NCBI GenBank assembly: GCA_964650735.1
Contig: CAZYUT010000032.1
Span: 1-18,566, forward strand
DNA length: 18,566 nucleotides
Source: Dichotomicrobium sp964650735
GTDB lineage: Bacteria > Pseudomonadota > Alphaproteobacteria > Rhizobiales > Rhodomicrobiaceae
Reading direction: 5' to 3'
The notes under the pieces are model-generated. The model did not search any database. It saw only the letters and a program-made list of their open reading frames with translations, and had not been told where the DNA came from. Position numbers and translations under genes: made by a program. Positions 1-7,704 of this stretch are shown here, one piece after another. The first letter of the stretch is position 1. Every line of letters begins with the position of its first letter.

Positions 1-386
1 TAGCCGGAATCGACGGCATGATAAGATGGCTTCAGGCATCGCCACCGCGCTTGTGTTGCAGCCGCGGACACTCGCGGAGCAAATAGCGCAGATAAGGCTC
101 GTTGCGCCCGTGTTTGGCTGGCGTGACGAACAGAGGACGCGCCCAGGTTCTGGATCAATAATTGTTCCGGGACGGTATGATGACGTCGCATCCAACTTGT
201 TCGATCAATCTCTGAATCAGAGAACGCATCTATAAACCGCATGCGTCAGATTTTTTGCTTTTCCTCATCATGCAGCAGAAAAAATATATGATCGATTAAT
301 CCCCGGCAATCATCTGTCTGGCATGAATTCATTCTCGGTTTCGATTTCCATTGTCTAATACAAGAAATTGGGACGGAGGTGGTCAT
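1..386. other. Region without a recognisable gene; AT-rich second half upstream of first glycosyltransferase
   Basis: No convincing gene. A 69-codon plus-strand frame (26-235) has no Shine-Dalgarno site and no family resemblance. On the minus strand a 24-codon ATG frame (229 to 155) encodes a segment ending in IIPSRNN, which faintly recalls the IIPxRxN stretch of IS5-type transposases. A second minus-strand frame further left looks protein-like but has no start, so the first ~230 bp could be a decayed gene or insertion-sequence remnant; this is a guess. From about 236 the base composition becomes AT-rich, as expected for the promoter region of the gene starting at 387. TCTAAT at 354-359 is a possible -10 element without a good -35. 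Confidence 0.4.
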
Positions 387-1592
387 ATGAAAATTTGTTA
401 TATTGTTACGCACTTTCCGGTTCTGTCTGAAACCTTTATCGGCGATGAAATCCGCGCAATGCAAGCGCGCGGGCATACGATCACCCTTATCGCCATGACC
501 CCGGCGAGCGAGCCCGGGCAGGATGTCGATCACCTGCTGGCCGAGAACGCCATCCGGCTCGGTGAAATCCCCGCAACCACCGCAACCAGAGCTACGACCT
601 CCGGCACGGGCTTGGTCCGCGCGTTGGCCTTCGCGCGTGCACAGCAGTTGCTGCCGCGCCGCTCATTGTTGTGGAACGCAGCCAAGATTGCAGCGGTGAT
701 CCGTGGTGCCCGCTGTCAGCATGTGCATGCCCATTTTGCCGGCGGCGCGGCGGCGCACGCCATCGTAGCGGCGCGGTTGGCCGGGGCGACCGTTTCCTTC
801 ATTGCCCACGGCCATGACGTCTATGCCGAACCAGAGGACTTGTTCGCCAAGCTGACCCACATCGATTTTGCGTTGGCCACATGCGAAGACATGGCGCGCG
901 ACCTTCGCGAGATCTCCGCGCAGGCGAAGATCCGTGTGGTCTATTGCGGCATCGATGCCGGCCAGTTCCCCTATCGCGAGGGCCCGCATAACGGCAAGCT
1001 GCTGTTCATCGGTCGGCTTGTCCCGCAGAAGGGCGTCGATGATCTGCTACATGCGCTTGCCGATTTGCACGTCCCCGCGCGCCTTCATCTGGATGTTGTC
1101 GGGGATGGGCCCGCGCGCGCCGATCTCGAACGACTGGCCGCCACCCTTGGCGTGGCGCACCGGGTCCGCTTTCTCGGCGCGCGGCAGCGCGACTGGTTCC
1201 TGTCGCATGGCCGGACGTATCTGGCATTGGCCGCGCCGTTCAAGGACGGCCCAAACGGCGAGCGCGACAGCGGCCCGTTGGTTGTCAAAGAGGCGATGGC
1301 GATGGGCCTGCCCGTGATTTCCACGCGCTACATGGGCGTGAAGGAAATGGTGCTGCCTGGCATGGGCGTGCTGGTTCCGCCGGGCGACAGGTCCGGTTTG
1401 GCAGCGGCGTTGGCGTCAGCGGTGCAATGGAGCGAAGCAGAGCGTCGCGACTTTACCCGTGCGGCGCGCGCCCATGTCGAGCGCAACTTCACGCTGAAGG
1501 CACAGGCGGCGGCGCTGACGCAGCTGATAGACGAAGCCGGAGGCGGGGACCCGGCGGCGCAGCACGCGCGGACCACCTGCCAACCGGTTTGA
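387..1592 (+). CDS. Glycosyltransferase family 4 (EPS/colanic-acid type)
   Basis: A 401-aa retaining glycosyltransferase of the GT4, GT-B fold class, expected to add a sugar from a nucleotide donor to the lipid-linked EPS repeat on the cytoplasmic side. The N-terminus (MKICYIVTHFPVLSETF) is typical of colanic-acid/amylovoran enzymes. HGHDVY lies at 141-146, the donor-domain loop GRLVPQKG at 209-216, and KEAMAMGLPV at 301-310 carries the conserved Glu302. The first Glu of the usual E-x7-E pair is Asp294 here. I start at ATG 387 because GGAGGT sits at 375-380, 6 nt upstream; an in-frame ATG at 351 lacks such a site. It converges on glmM with only 5 bp between stops, so no terminator fits there. 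Donor and acceptor cannot be told from sequence. Confidence 0.93.
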   Translation: MKICYIVTHFPVLSETFIGDEIRAMQARGHTITLIAMTPASEPGQDVDHLLAENAIRLGEIPATTATRATTSGTGLVRALAFARAQQLLPRRSLLWNAAKIAAVIRGARCQHVHAHFAGGAAAHAIVAARLAGATVSFIAHGHDVYAEPEDLFAKLTHIDFALATCEDMARDLREISAQAKIRVVYCGIDAGQFPYREGPHNGKLLFIGRLVPQKGVDDLLHALADLHVPARLHLDVVGDGPARADLERLAATLGVAHRVRFLGARQRDWFLSHGRTYLALAAPFKDGPNGERDSGPLVVKEAMAMGLPVISTRYMGVKEMVLPGMGVLVPPGDRSGLAAALASAVQWSEAERRDFTRAARAHVERNFTLKAQAAALTQLIDEAGGGDPAAQHARTTCQPV

Positions 1593-1597
1593 GCAGC

Positions 1598-2944
1598 TCA
1601 ACCCGAGGCGATGCTTTCGGCGATCTGGTTGACCAGTTCGTCGATCAACTTGCCATCCTCGCTTTCGGCCATGACGCGGATCACAGGCTCGGTCCCCGAC
1701 GGCCGAATGACCAGACGGCCCCGGCCATTCAGCCGGGCTTGCGCCCCAGCGATCACCTTTTTCACGCATGGTTTCGAGAGCGGTTTGCCGCCATCGTAAT
1801 GCACGCTCCGCAAGATTTGCGGAAGCGGCTCGAACACCCGGCCAAGCGCGCTCATCTTTGCGCCGTCTTCAACCAGGCAAGCGAGCACCTGCAGCGCGCT
1901 GACCAATCCGTCGCCGGTGGTCGCGTAATCTGAGAGGATGATGTGGCCCGACGCTTCGCCGCCAAGGTTGGCGCCGCGTTTGCGCATCTCGGAAATCACA
2001 TGGCGATCGCCCACCGGCGTGCGCGCTAGCGTCAGGCCCAACGTGTTGAGATAATGCTCGAAGCCCATGTTCGACATCACGGTGGCCACGACCGTATCGC
2101 TGGTCAACCGGCCGCGCGCTTTCCACGAACGTGCGATCAGGGCCATGAGCTGATCGCCATCGACCACGGCTCCACGCTCGTCGCAGACGATCAGCCGGTC
2201 GGCGTCTCCGTCCAGCGCAATACCGATATCGGCGCGAACCTCGCGGACCTTTTCCGCCATGATCTCCGGCGTGTTCGAGCCGCTTTTCTCGTTGATGTTC
2301 GTGCCATCGGGGTCTGCGCCGATCCGTACGATCTCCGCACCCAGCTCCCACAGCGCCTGGGGCACCACCTTGTAGGCCGCGCCATTCGCGCAGTCCACGA
2401 CGATACGCAGCCCTTCCAGCGTCAGGTCGCGAGGGAAGGCGCGCTTGGCAAATTCGATGTAGCGCTCCTGGGCCCCTTCGACGCGGCGGGCGCGGCCCAT
2501 GCCGTCAGGCTGCACGAGATGATCCGCCTCGGGTTGCTCAATGGCCGCCTCGATCTCATCTTGCACGGCGTCCGGCAGCTTGAAGCCGTCCGCGCCGAAA
2601 AACTTGAGGCCGTTGTCGCGAAACGGATTGTGCGAGGCGGAGATCATGACGCCGAGATCGGCGCGCATCGAGCGGGTCAGCATCGCCACAGCCGGCGTTG
2701 GCATCGGGCCAAGTTGGAACACGTCCATTCCAACGGCGGTAAATCCGGCGACGAGCGCCGCCTCGACCGAGTAGCCGGAGAGCCGTGTGTCCTTGCCGAT
2801 GACCACGCGCGGACGTGGGCCCGCTCCGCGATAGGCGCGCCCGGCCGCCATCGCGATCCTCAGGATCGTTCCGGGCGCCATATGCCCGCGATTGGCCTGT
2901 CCACGGATGCCGTCGGTGCCAAAGTATTTGCTGGCCATGCTCAT
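1598..2944 (-). CDS. glmM: Phosphoglucosamine mutase GlmM
   Basis: A 448-aa cytoplasmic enzyme converting glucosamine-6-phosphate to glucosamine-1-phosphate on the way to UDP-GlcNAc. All four signature loops are present: the GlmM-like N-terminus KYFGTDGIRG (6-15), the phosphoserine loop ISASHNP with catalytic Ser104, the Mg-binding loop DGDADR (245-250), the sugar-binding GGEASGH (328-334), and the phosphate-binding RPSGTEPVIRVM (414-425). Length is normal for the family. Its start ATG overlaps the galE stop by 4 nt (ATGA), so the two genes are translationally coupled; an in-frame ATG two codons later (2938) is also possible. In many alphaproteobacteria glmM lies near ftsH/folP, so its place here is notable and it may be a second, EPS-dedicated copy. 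A phosphomannomutase role is less likely given the GlmM-type N-terminus. Confidence 0.96.
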   Translation of the reverse strand: MSMASKYFGTDGIRGQANRGHMAPGTILRIAMAAGRAYRGAGPRPRVVIGKDTRLSGYSVEAALVAGFTAVGMDVFQLGPMPTPAVAMLTRSMRADLGVMISASHNPFRDNGLKFFGADGFKLPDAVQDEIEAAIEQPEADHLVQPDGMGRARRVEGAQERYIEFAKRAFPRDLTLEGLRIVVDCANGAAYKVVPQALWELGAEIVRIGADPDGTNINEKSGSNTPEIMAEKVREVRADIGIALDGDADRLIVCDERGAVVDGDQLMALIARSWKARGRLTSDTVVATVMSNMGFEHYLNTLGLTLARTPVGDRHVISEMRKRGANLGGEASGHIILSDYATTGDGLVSALQVLACLVEDGAKMSALGRVFEPLPQILRSVHYDGGKPLSKPCVKKVIAGAQARLNGRGRLVIRPSGTEPVIRVMAESEDGKLIDELVNQIAESIASG

Positions 2945-3951
2945 TCACCCGCAAGCCGGGCCTGGCCCGCCATGCGCTCCACAAGATGGCGTTCCCAAGC
3001 AAGCGCATGTTCGACGATCGTCTCAAGATCATCGAATCGCGGCTGCCAGCCCAGCGTTGCGCGGATCTTTCCAGCGGCCGCAATGAGAGCAACAGGATCG
3101 CCGCGGCGGCGCTCGCCGAGCGCGACCGGAAAATCGACGCCCGAGACCTTCTTGACCGCGGCAATGACCTCTCGCACGGAAAAGCCGTGGCCATATCCGC
3201 AATTGAAGACATCTGGCGAGCCGCCCGTGCGCAGATGATCGAGCGCCTGCAGATGCGCGTCAGACAGATCCGAAACGTGGATATAGTCGCGGACGCAGGT
3301 GCCGTCGGGCGTGGGGTAATTGGTGCCGAACACGGTCACGCCGGGTCGCAGCCCCGTGGCGGCCTCGCAAGCCACCTTGATGAGATGCGTCGCGCCCGCC
3401 GTCGACTGGCCCGCGCGGCCGGCCGGGTCGGCGCCCGCAACGTTGAAATAGCGCAGAATGGCATAGGCCGGTCCGCCTGCCGCGGCGGCATCCGTAATGA
3501 TCCGCTCGCTCATCATCTTCGAGGCGCCATAAGGCGAGATCGGCTTGAGCCGGGCGGTCTCGTCCACGATGGCGTTTTGCGGCGTGCCGTAAACCGCGGC
3601 GGTGGAGGAAAAGATCACGCGCGCGATCCCGGCGTGGCAGGCCACATCCATCAGGCTGCGCAGGACACAGGTGTTGTTTGCATAGTAGGCCAACGGATTG
3701 GCCACTGAGTCCGGCACCACCGTCGATGCAGCAAAGTGGATGATTTCGTTTATGCCGAAGCGGCCAATCGCCTCTGACAGCAGCTGTGAATCTCCAGCGT
3801 CGCCGACGATTAATTCGGCCGCTTGGGGAACGGCCCAGCGGAAACCACTGGATAAATTGTCCAGAACCACGACCTGTTCGCCGCGATCGAGCAGATCGTA
3901 AACGACGTGTGCGCCGATATAGCCCGCACCACCTGTAACGAGAACTGTCAT
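2941..3951 (-). CDS. galE: UDP-glucose 4-epimerase GalE
   Basis: A 336-aa extended short-chain dehydrogenase interconverting UDP-glucose and UDP-galactose with bound NAD, supplying UDP-Gal for EPS assembly. The Rossmann motif is GGAGYIG (7-13), the catalytic Ser/Thr region FSSTAAVYG (114-122) and the catalytic pair YxxxK is Tyr141/Lys145 in SPYGASK. The C-terminal half has the GalE pattern (YFNVAGADP, GTCVRDYIHVSDL, NCGYGHGFSV). The start is ATG 3951 with an AGGAGG-like site (rc of 3956-3967) just upstream. It is the first gene of a galE-glmM pair divergent from the GT4 gene at 4232. UDP-GlcNAc/GalNAc epimerase activity cannot be excluded from sequence. Confidence 0.95.
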   Translation of the reverse strand: MTVLVTGGAGYIGAHVVYDLLDRGEQVVVLDNLSSGFRWAVPQAAELIVGDAGDSQLLSEAIGRFGINEIIHFAASTVVPDSVANPLAYYANNTCVLRSLMDVACHAGIARVIFSSTAAVYGTPQNAIVDETARLKPISPYGASKMMSERIITDAAAAGGPAYAILRYFNVAGADPAGRAGQSTAGATHLIKVACEAATGLRPGVTVFGTNYPTPDGTCVRDYIHVSDLSDAHLQALDHLRTGGSPDVFNCGYGHGFSVREVIAAVKKVSGVDFPVALGERRRGDPVALIAAAGKIRATLGWQPRFDDLETIVEHALAWERHLVERMAGQARLAGE

Positions 3952-4231
3952 TGCGGCTCCGCCTCCTACCCGCGAGCGCCTTACCCTCGCGTGAGCTGTT
4001 CAACTTTAAGTTGCACCGCGCACTCTACCGTGGAGGCGTGAACGAACCGCTTAGGAAAATGCTAACCCTTTCGGATAATGCGCTTCGACTTATCAGATAA
4101 TTCATCACGACATTGATTAAGCTTCCTGGACTTGGGTTTACGAGTATTTCGGTCCTTTTTGTCAAGTATGCTGCTTCAGCGCTGCAACCCGCCGAGCAGT
4201 CAGCCGGCCGCGCGGACTGCTGAGACAAATC
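3952..4231. promoter_or_regulatory. Divergent intergenic region between galE and the GT4/PGT genes
   Basis: This 280-bp gap must hold promoters for both directions, but I cannot point to a convincing -35/-10 pair on either strand. It contains a short dyad CAACT-TTA-AGTTG (4001-4013), a more AT-rich core around 4060-4170, and an inverted repeat close to the GTG start (listed separately). The 10-mer TTTAAGTTGC (4005-4014) recurs exactly at 7624-7633. Confidence 0.5.
4195..4221. repeat. Inverted repeat AGCAGTC-N13-GACTGCT before the GT4 start
   Basis: Two perfect 7-nt arms (4195-4201 and 4215-4221) flank a 13-nt GC-rich loop, ending 10 nt before the GTG start at 4232. In RNA this would form a hairpin next to the ribosome-binding region; in DNA it could be an operator. 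There is no U-run after it, so a terminator is unlikely. Confidence 0.5.
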
Positions 4232-5404
4232 GTGACCAAGTCCATGTCTATACAACCAAAAATTGCATTTGCCCTCGAAACCGCGCGCCGAACATTGCCG
4301 CCCGCGCAGCCGATGCAGGCGCTGCTGCACCCCATCGTGCACGTGGTCGAGCACATGGCCCCGGGCGGCATCGAAACCCTGGCGCGCGATCTGGTGCTTG
4401 CAAGCGATGGGCGCGCGCGGATCATCAGCCTGCAGGGCGCGAGCGACGCGCTTATCGCCGACTGGCCCGCTCTGGCGCCCATTGCGAAGGTGGTCGAGGG
4501 GATGGACTCGGGCGGCGGTCTGCGCCCCGGTGTGCTGCGTCGGCTGAAGCGGCGCTTGCGAACGCTGCGAACGCGCGCCGTGGTGCTGCACCACATCGGC
4601 CCGCTCCTATACGGCGGGCTGGCCGCGCGCCTGGCGGGCGTGCCGCGCATAATCCACGTCGAGCATGATGTCTGGCACTATGACGCACACCCGCGCCATC
4701 GCCTGCTAACGCGGCTGGCCGAGCGGCTCGTGCGGCCAACGCATGTCGCGCTGTCGGAGGGCGCGGCGGATACACTGAGGAAGATCCTGCCCTGTGCGCG
4801 CATCGATGTGATCGCGACCGGCATTGACCTCGACCGGTACAAGCCGTTGGGGCGTGGGGCCGCGCGTGCGGCATTGGGGCTATCGGGCAAGGAGCCTGTA
4901 ATCGGGACGGTTGGACGCCTCGTGCCGGTGAAGGGGCACCGTGACCTTCTGGATGCATTCGCGCGGCTTGTGCGCCCGGCGCGGCTTGTCGTGATCGGCG
5001 ACGGCCCCGAGATGGCGGCGCTTCGCGCGCAGGCGGATGCGCTCGGCCTTGGGGCGCGCGTCACGTTTCTGGGCCATCGGGATGATATCCCCGCGTTGCT
5101 GCCCGGGCTCGATGTTTTCGCGCTGCCTTCGCATGCCGAGGGTCTGCCGCGATCGCTGCTGGAGGCGCAGGCCTGCGGCGTTCCTGTCGTCGCGACGCGG
5201 GTCGGGTCCGTGGCCGAGGCGGTTTGCCCGCAGACCGGACGTCTCGTGCCGCCGGGCGATCCCGATGCGATGGCCGCTGCGCTCACCGCAAGCCTCGAGG
5301 CTTCACCGCAGGTGTCCCCGCGCGGCTTCGTGAACCAGGCTTTCGACTGGCATCATACGCTGGCGGCATACCGCCGTTTGACGGGAGACGCGGATGCTGG
5401 CTGA
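4232..5404 (+). CDS. Glycosyltransferase family 4
   Basis: A GT4 glycosyltransferase of up to 390 aa for EPS repeat-unit assembly. The acceptor-domain start has HMAPGGIETLARDL (41-54) with the GGIE motif common to GT4 enzymes. The donor domain has GRLVPVKG (228-235), VIGDGPE (254-260) and the nucleotide-sugar site HAEGLPRSLLEAQ with the complete E-x7-E pair Glu303/Glu311. The start is uncertain: GTG 4232, ATG 4244 and ATG 4313 are all in frame and none has a strong Shine-Dalgarno site; the conserved fold only begins near residue 33, so 4313 is quite possible. The 3' end overlaps the next gene by 11 nt, indicating coupled translation with the phosphoglycosyl transferase fusion. Sugar specificity is unknown. 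Confidence 0.92.
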   Translation: MTKSMSIQPKIAFALETARRTLPPAQPMQALLHPIVHVVEHMAPGGIETLARDLVLASDGRARIISLQGASDALIADWPALAPIAKVVEGMDSGGGLRPGVLRRLKRRLRTLRTRAVVLHHIGPLLYGGLAARLAGVPRIIHVEHDVWHYDAHPRHRLLTRLAERLVRPTHVALSEGAADTLRKILPCARIDVIATGIDLDRYKPLGRGAARAALGLSGKEPVIGTVGRLVPVKGHRDLLDAFARLVRPARLVVIGDGPEMAALRAQADALGLGARVTFLGHRDDIPALLPGLDVFALPSHAEGLPRSLLEAQACGVPVVATRVGSVAEAVCPQTGRLVPPGDPDAMAAALTASLEASPQVSPRGFVNQAFDWHHTLAAYRRLTGDADAG

Positions 5405-7199
5405 GACGCTCTTCGCCGTCACATCTGGTGCATTTGTCTATCATCACGCGGTGTATCCGCTCGCGCTGCGCGCGCTCGCCCGGTCGCGCCCGCCGCCTCC
5501 GCGGCCTCCGGTCCCGCGCGTGCTTCCAAGCATCGCGATCGTTATGCCGGCGCATAACGAGGAAGCCTTTATCGCGCGCAAGGTCGTCAATCTGACCGCG
5601 CTCGATTATCCGCGCGAGAAGCTTTCGGTCATTGTTGCCCTGGATGGCTGCACGGACAGGACATACGAGAACGCGCTGGCGGCGCTCGACGATCTGAACG
5701 ATACCCTGCGCTTTCATCTGCTGCGCTATCGCGACAATCGCGGCAAGGTGGCCGCGCTCAACGCCGGGCTGGCCGCCACCCGCGCAGAGCTTGTCGCGTT
5801 GACTGACGTTTCCGCCGAACTGCCGTGCGATGCGCTGAGGCAGGCCGCCGCCCATTTTGCCGATCCGGAGGTCGGCGTGGTTTGCGGCAGCTATCATCTC
5901 GCTTCGCCCGGGAGCGAGGGCGAGCGCGCCTACTGGGAATATCAGCGACGCATCAAGGCGGCCGAAGCCGCTGTCGCCGCGCCGATGGGCGCGCATGGCG
6001 CATTTTACGTGTTCCGGCGCAAGCTGGCGGCGCCGCTGCCTGAAGACACCATCAACGATGATTTCATGCTGCCGATGGAGATCGTCGCGCAAGGCTACCG
6101 CGCAATCTACGACGAGGGAATCGCCGTGAGGGAACTGGAGACCGCCTCGCCGCAACTGGATTTCCGCCGCCGGCAGCGCATTGGCGCGGGCAATCTGCAA
6201 CAGGCCCTGCGGCTGTGGCGGTTGGCTGATCCGCGCCGGCCAGGTCTCGCTTTTGTGTTCGCATCGGGGAAGATGCTGCGCGCTTTCATGTCATTCCTGC
6301 TCGTGTTGCTGCTCGCGTCGACCGCGGTGCTGGCGCTGCAAGGCGTCGCGCTGTTTCAGGCGCTGCTGGCGGGCGCGGCGGCGGGCCTCGCCTTCGCTGG
6401 CTGGGCGATCCATGCGCGGCCGCGCTGGCTGCCAAGGCCATTGGAATGGTGGGTATATCTTGTCGAGGGCTATGCCGCGGCGCTGATCGGCAGTGTGCGC
6501 TATCTCCTCCGGCTGAAACGCGGGCCATGGAAACGCGCAGACGCCGGACCCGACCGCCCGAACACGCCGGACTACATTCCGCCCCAGGTCTGGGTCAGCA
6601 AGCGGGCGCTCGACTTGGCGTGTGGCATGGCGGCGCTCGTTGTGCTGATCCTCGTCCTTATTCCTGTCGGCGCCGCGATCAAGCTGAGCAGTCCCGGCCC
6701 GATCTTTTACCGGCAGCTTCGCGTCGGCCGGCAGGAGCATGACCGCACGCGGCTGTTCCAGCTCATCAAGTTCCGCACGATGGTCGTGGACGCAGAGGCG
6801 CGCACCGGGCCGGTATGGGCGTCGCAGAACGACCCGCGCATCACGCCAGTGGGCCGGTTCCTGCGCAAGAGCCGCATCGACGAGCTGCCCCAGGCGATCA
6901 ACGTGCTGCGCGGCGACATGTCGATTGTCGGCCCGCGCCCCGAGCGGCCGAGCTTTTTCGCCAGGCTGGAAAGCGAGATCCCGTTCTATACCGAGCGCAC
7001 CTACGGCCTGCGGCCCGGCATCACCGGACTGGCCCAGGTCAGCCAGCGCTATGACACCAACATCGAGGATGTGCGCTCGAAGGTGATGTACGACCACGCC
7101 TATGCCATGCGGCTGACCCGCTGGCGCAGTTGGCTGGCGACCGATTTGTCAATCATCGTGCGAACTGTGGGCGTCATGGCGCTGGGCAAAGGTCAGTGA
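5394..7199 (+). CDS. Fusion of membrane GT2 glycosyltransferase and phosphoglycosyl transferase (sugar transferase)
   Basis: A 601-aa two-enzyme protein. Residues ~1-30 form a membrane segment. Residues ~45-280 are a GT2 domain: VMPAHNEE (50-57), VALDGCTD with Asp84/Asp88, TDVSAE with Asp138 at the DxD position, NDDF (221-224) as the likely catalytic acid region, and RRRQRIGAGN (258-267) at the QxxRW position. Hydrophobic helices lie at ~295-340 and ~355-372. Residues ~402-601 are a WcaJ/PglC-type monotopic PGT: KRALDL with a Pro-containing re-entrant helix, SSPGPIFYRQLRVGR, KFRTM, the catalytic Asp496-Glu497 dyad in SRIDELPQ, and SIVGPRPERP. The PGT half would move a sugar 1-phosphate from UDP-sugar to undecaprenyl phosphate, starting the EPS unit; the GT2 half may add a following sugar. 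The large N-terminal domain of full-length WcaJ is absent and the GT2 module sits in its place. Confidence 0.93.
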   Translation: MLAETLFAVTSGAFVYHHAVYPLALRALARSRPPPPRPPVPRVLPSIAIVMPAHNEEAFIARKVVNLTALDYPREKLSVIVALDGCTDRTYENALAALDDLNDTLRFHLLRYRDNRGKVAALNAGLAATRAELVALTDVSAELPCDALRQAAAHFADPEVGVVCGSYHLASPGSEGERAYWEYQRRIKAAEAAVAAPMGAHGAFYVFRRKLAAPLPEDTINDDFMLPMEIVAQGYRAIYDEGIAVRELETASPQLDFRRRQRIGAGNLQQALRLWRLADPRRPGLAFVFASGKMLRAFMSFLLVLLLASTAVLALQGVALFQALLAGAAAGLAFAGWAIHARPRWLPRPLEWWVYLVEGYAAALIGSVRYLLRLKRGPWKRADAGPDRPNTPDYIPPQVWVSKRALDLACGMAALVVLILVLIPVGAAIKLSSPGPIFYRQLRVGRQEHDRTRLFQLIKFRTMVVDAEARTGPVWASQNDPRITPVGRFLRKSRIDELPQAINVLRGDMSIVGPRPERPSFFARLESEIPFYTERTYGLRPGITGLAQVSQRYDTNIEDVRSKVMYDHAYAMRLTRWRSWLATDLSIIVRTVGVMALGKGQ

Positions 7200-7240
7200 C
7201 CACACTTTACAATCAGGATTGCGACAGAGAGGAAACCGAG

Positions 7241-7573
7241 ATGAGTGAAGCATCGCTCAACATTGGCGCACTTGCCGATACCCTGGATGCGAATGTGCTC
7301 GAAGAGTTGGCTCAGACCTTCGAGACCGAGTTGGAGCGAACCCGGATGGTGCTCAAGCGGGCAGCGCTGGCGGGAGACCGGGACGCGATCAGGAGAGAAG
7401 TGCACAGCCTTTCGGCGATCTTTGCTCAGCTCGGGGATCCCGTAACCGGCGCGGAACTGCTGGAGGTCAGCCGCGGCGGCGCCGACGCCGAGGTCGCCCT
7501 GCTGGCGGATAAACTCGGGGACCGGGCGGCCCCCCTGATCGCTGCCCTGCGCGGTTTCAGTGAAAGCCGGTAA
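7241..7573 (+). CDS. Histidine phosphotransfer (HPt) domain protein
   Basis: A 110-aa all-helical protein made of a single HPt domain. The phosphorylatable histidine is His55 in REVHSLSAIFAQLG, matching the family pattern HxLKGxxxxLG, but the usual Lys at +3 is Ser58 and the following Gly/Ser are Ala/Ile, so the motif is somewhat degenerate. The start is ATG 7241, with AGAGAGGA at 7226-7233 upstream; the longer frame from 7130 would run inside the PGT fusion gene. It lies 41 nt downstream of that gene, so it may share its transcript. Expected role: to relay phosphate between a hybrid kinase elsewhere and a receiver domain; the only receiver in the window is in the regulator at 12275-13774. 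Confidence 0.82.
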   Translation: MSEASLNIGALADTLDANVLEELAQTFETELERTRMVLKRAALAGDRDAIRREVHSLSAIFAQLGDPVTGAELLEVSRGGADAEVALLADKLGDRAAPLIAALRGFSESR

Positions 7574-7704
7574 GCAAGCAGAGTCTTTAACACGCTGAGC
7601 GTGCATCTGTTGACATGCGCTCTTTTAAGTTGCGATACCCATATCGCACGCTAGAGTGAGGCTTATAGAACTGATTCTAATGAACCAATTCGAGAGCGTC
7701 GCCT
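7574..7704. promoter_or_regulatory. Dyad-rich regulatory region upstream of the STAS gene
   Basis: This 131-bp gap holds several symmetric elements: CACGCT-G-AGCGTG (7591-7603), a perfect TGCGATA-CCCA-TATCGCA (7631-7648) and TAGAA-CTGA-TTCTA (7666-7679). A TTGACA hexamer at 7610-7615 could be a -35 element; the best -10 at a suitable distance is weak (GATACC, 7634-7639, 18-bp spacer) and lies within the second dyad. I infer a regulated promoter for the STAS-export genes with an operator over the -10. No U-run follows any dyad, so an intrinsic terminator for the HPt gene is not supported. Confidence 0.5.
7631..7648. repeat. Perfect inverted repeat TGCGATA-CCCA-TATCGCA
   Basis: Two 7-nt arms with perfect complementarity and a 4-nt spacer, between the HPt and STAS genes. 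The geometry suits a dimeric DNA-binding regulator or a small RNA hairpin in the leader of the STAS mRNA. The binding protein is unknown. Confidence 0.6.

Noticed and set aside
155..229. Possible transposase remnant on the minus strand
   Set aside because: The only hint is a short IIPSRNN segment; there are no catalytic residues, terminal repeats or target duplication.
26..235. A 69-aa plus-strand frame at the window start
   Set aside because: It has no ribosome-binding site and no similarity I recognise, and the opposite strand looks equally protein-like; not enough to call a gene.
351..386. Upstream ATG extending the first glycosyltransferase by 12 residues
   Set aside because: The extension contains the ribosome-binding site of the start at 387 and is not part of the family N-terminus.
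2054..3238. A 394-codon plus-strand open frame opposite glmM/galE
   Set aside because: It is antisense to two genes with complete catalytic motifs, its product is Arg/Ala/His-rich without any family pattern, and it is an expected artefact of high-GC coding DNA.
7591..7648. Intrinsic terminator after the HPt gene
   Set aside because: The dyads are not followed by a T-run, and their short loops and stems fit operators better.
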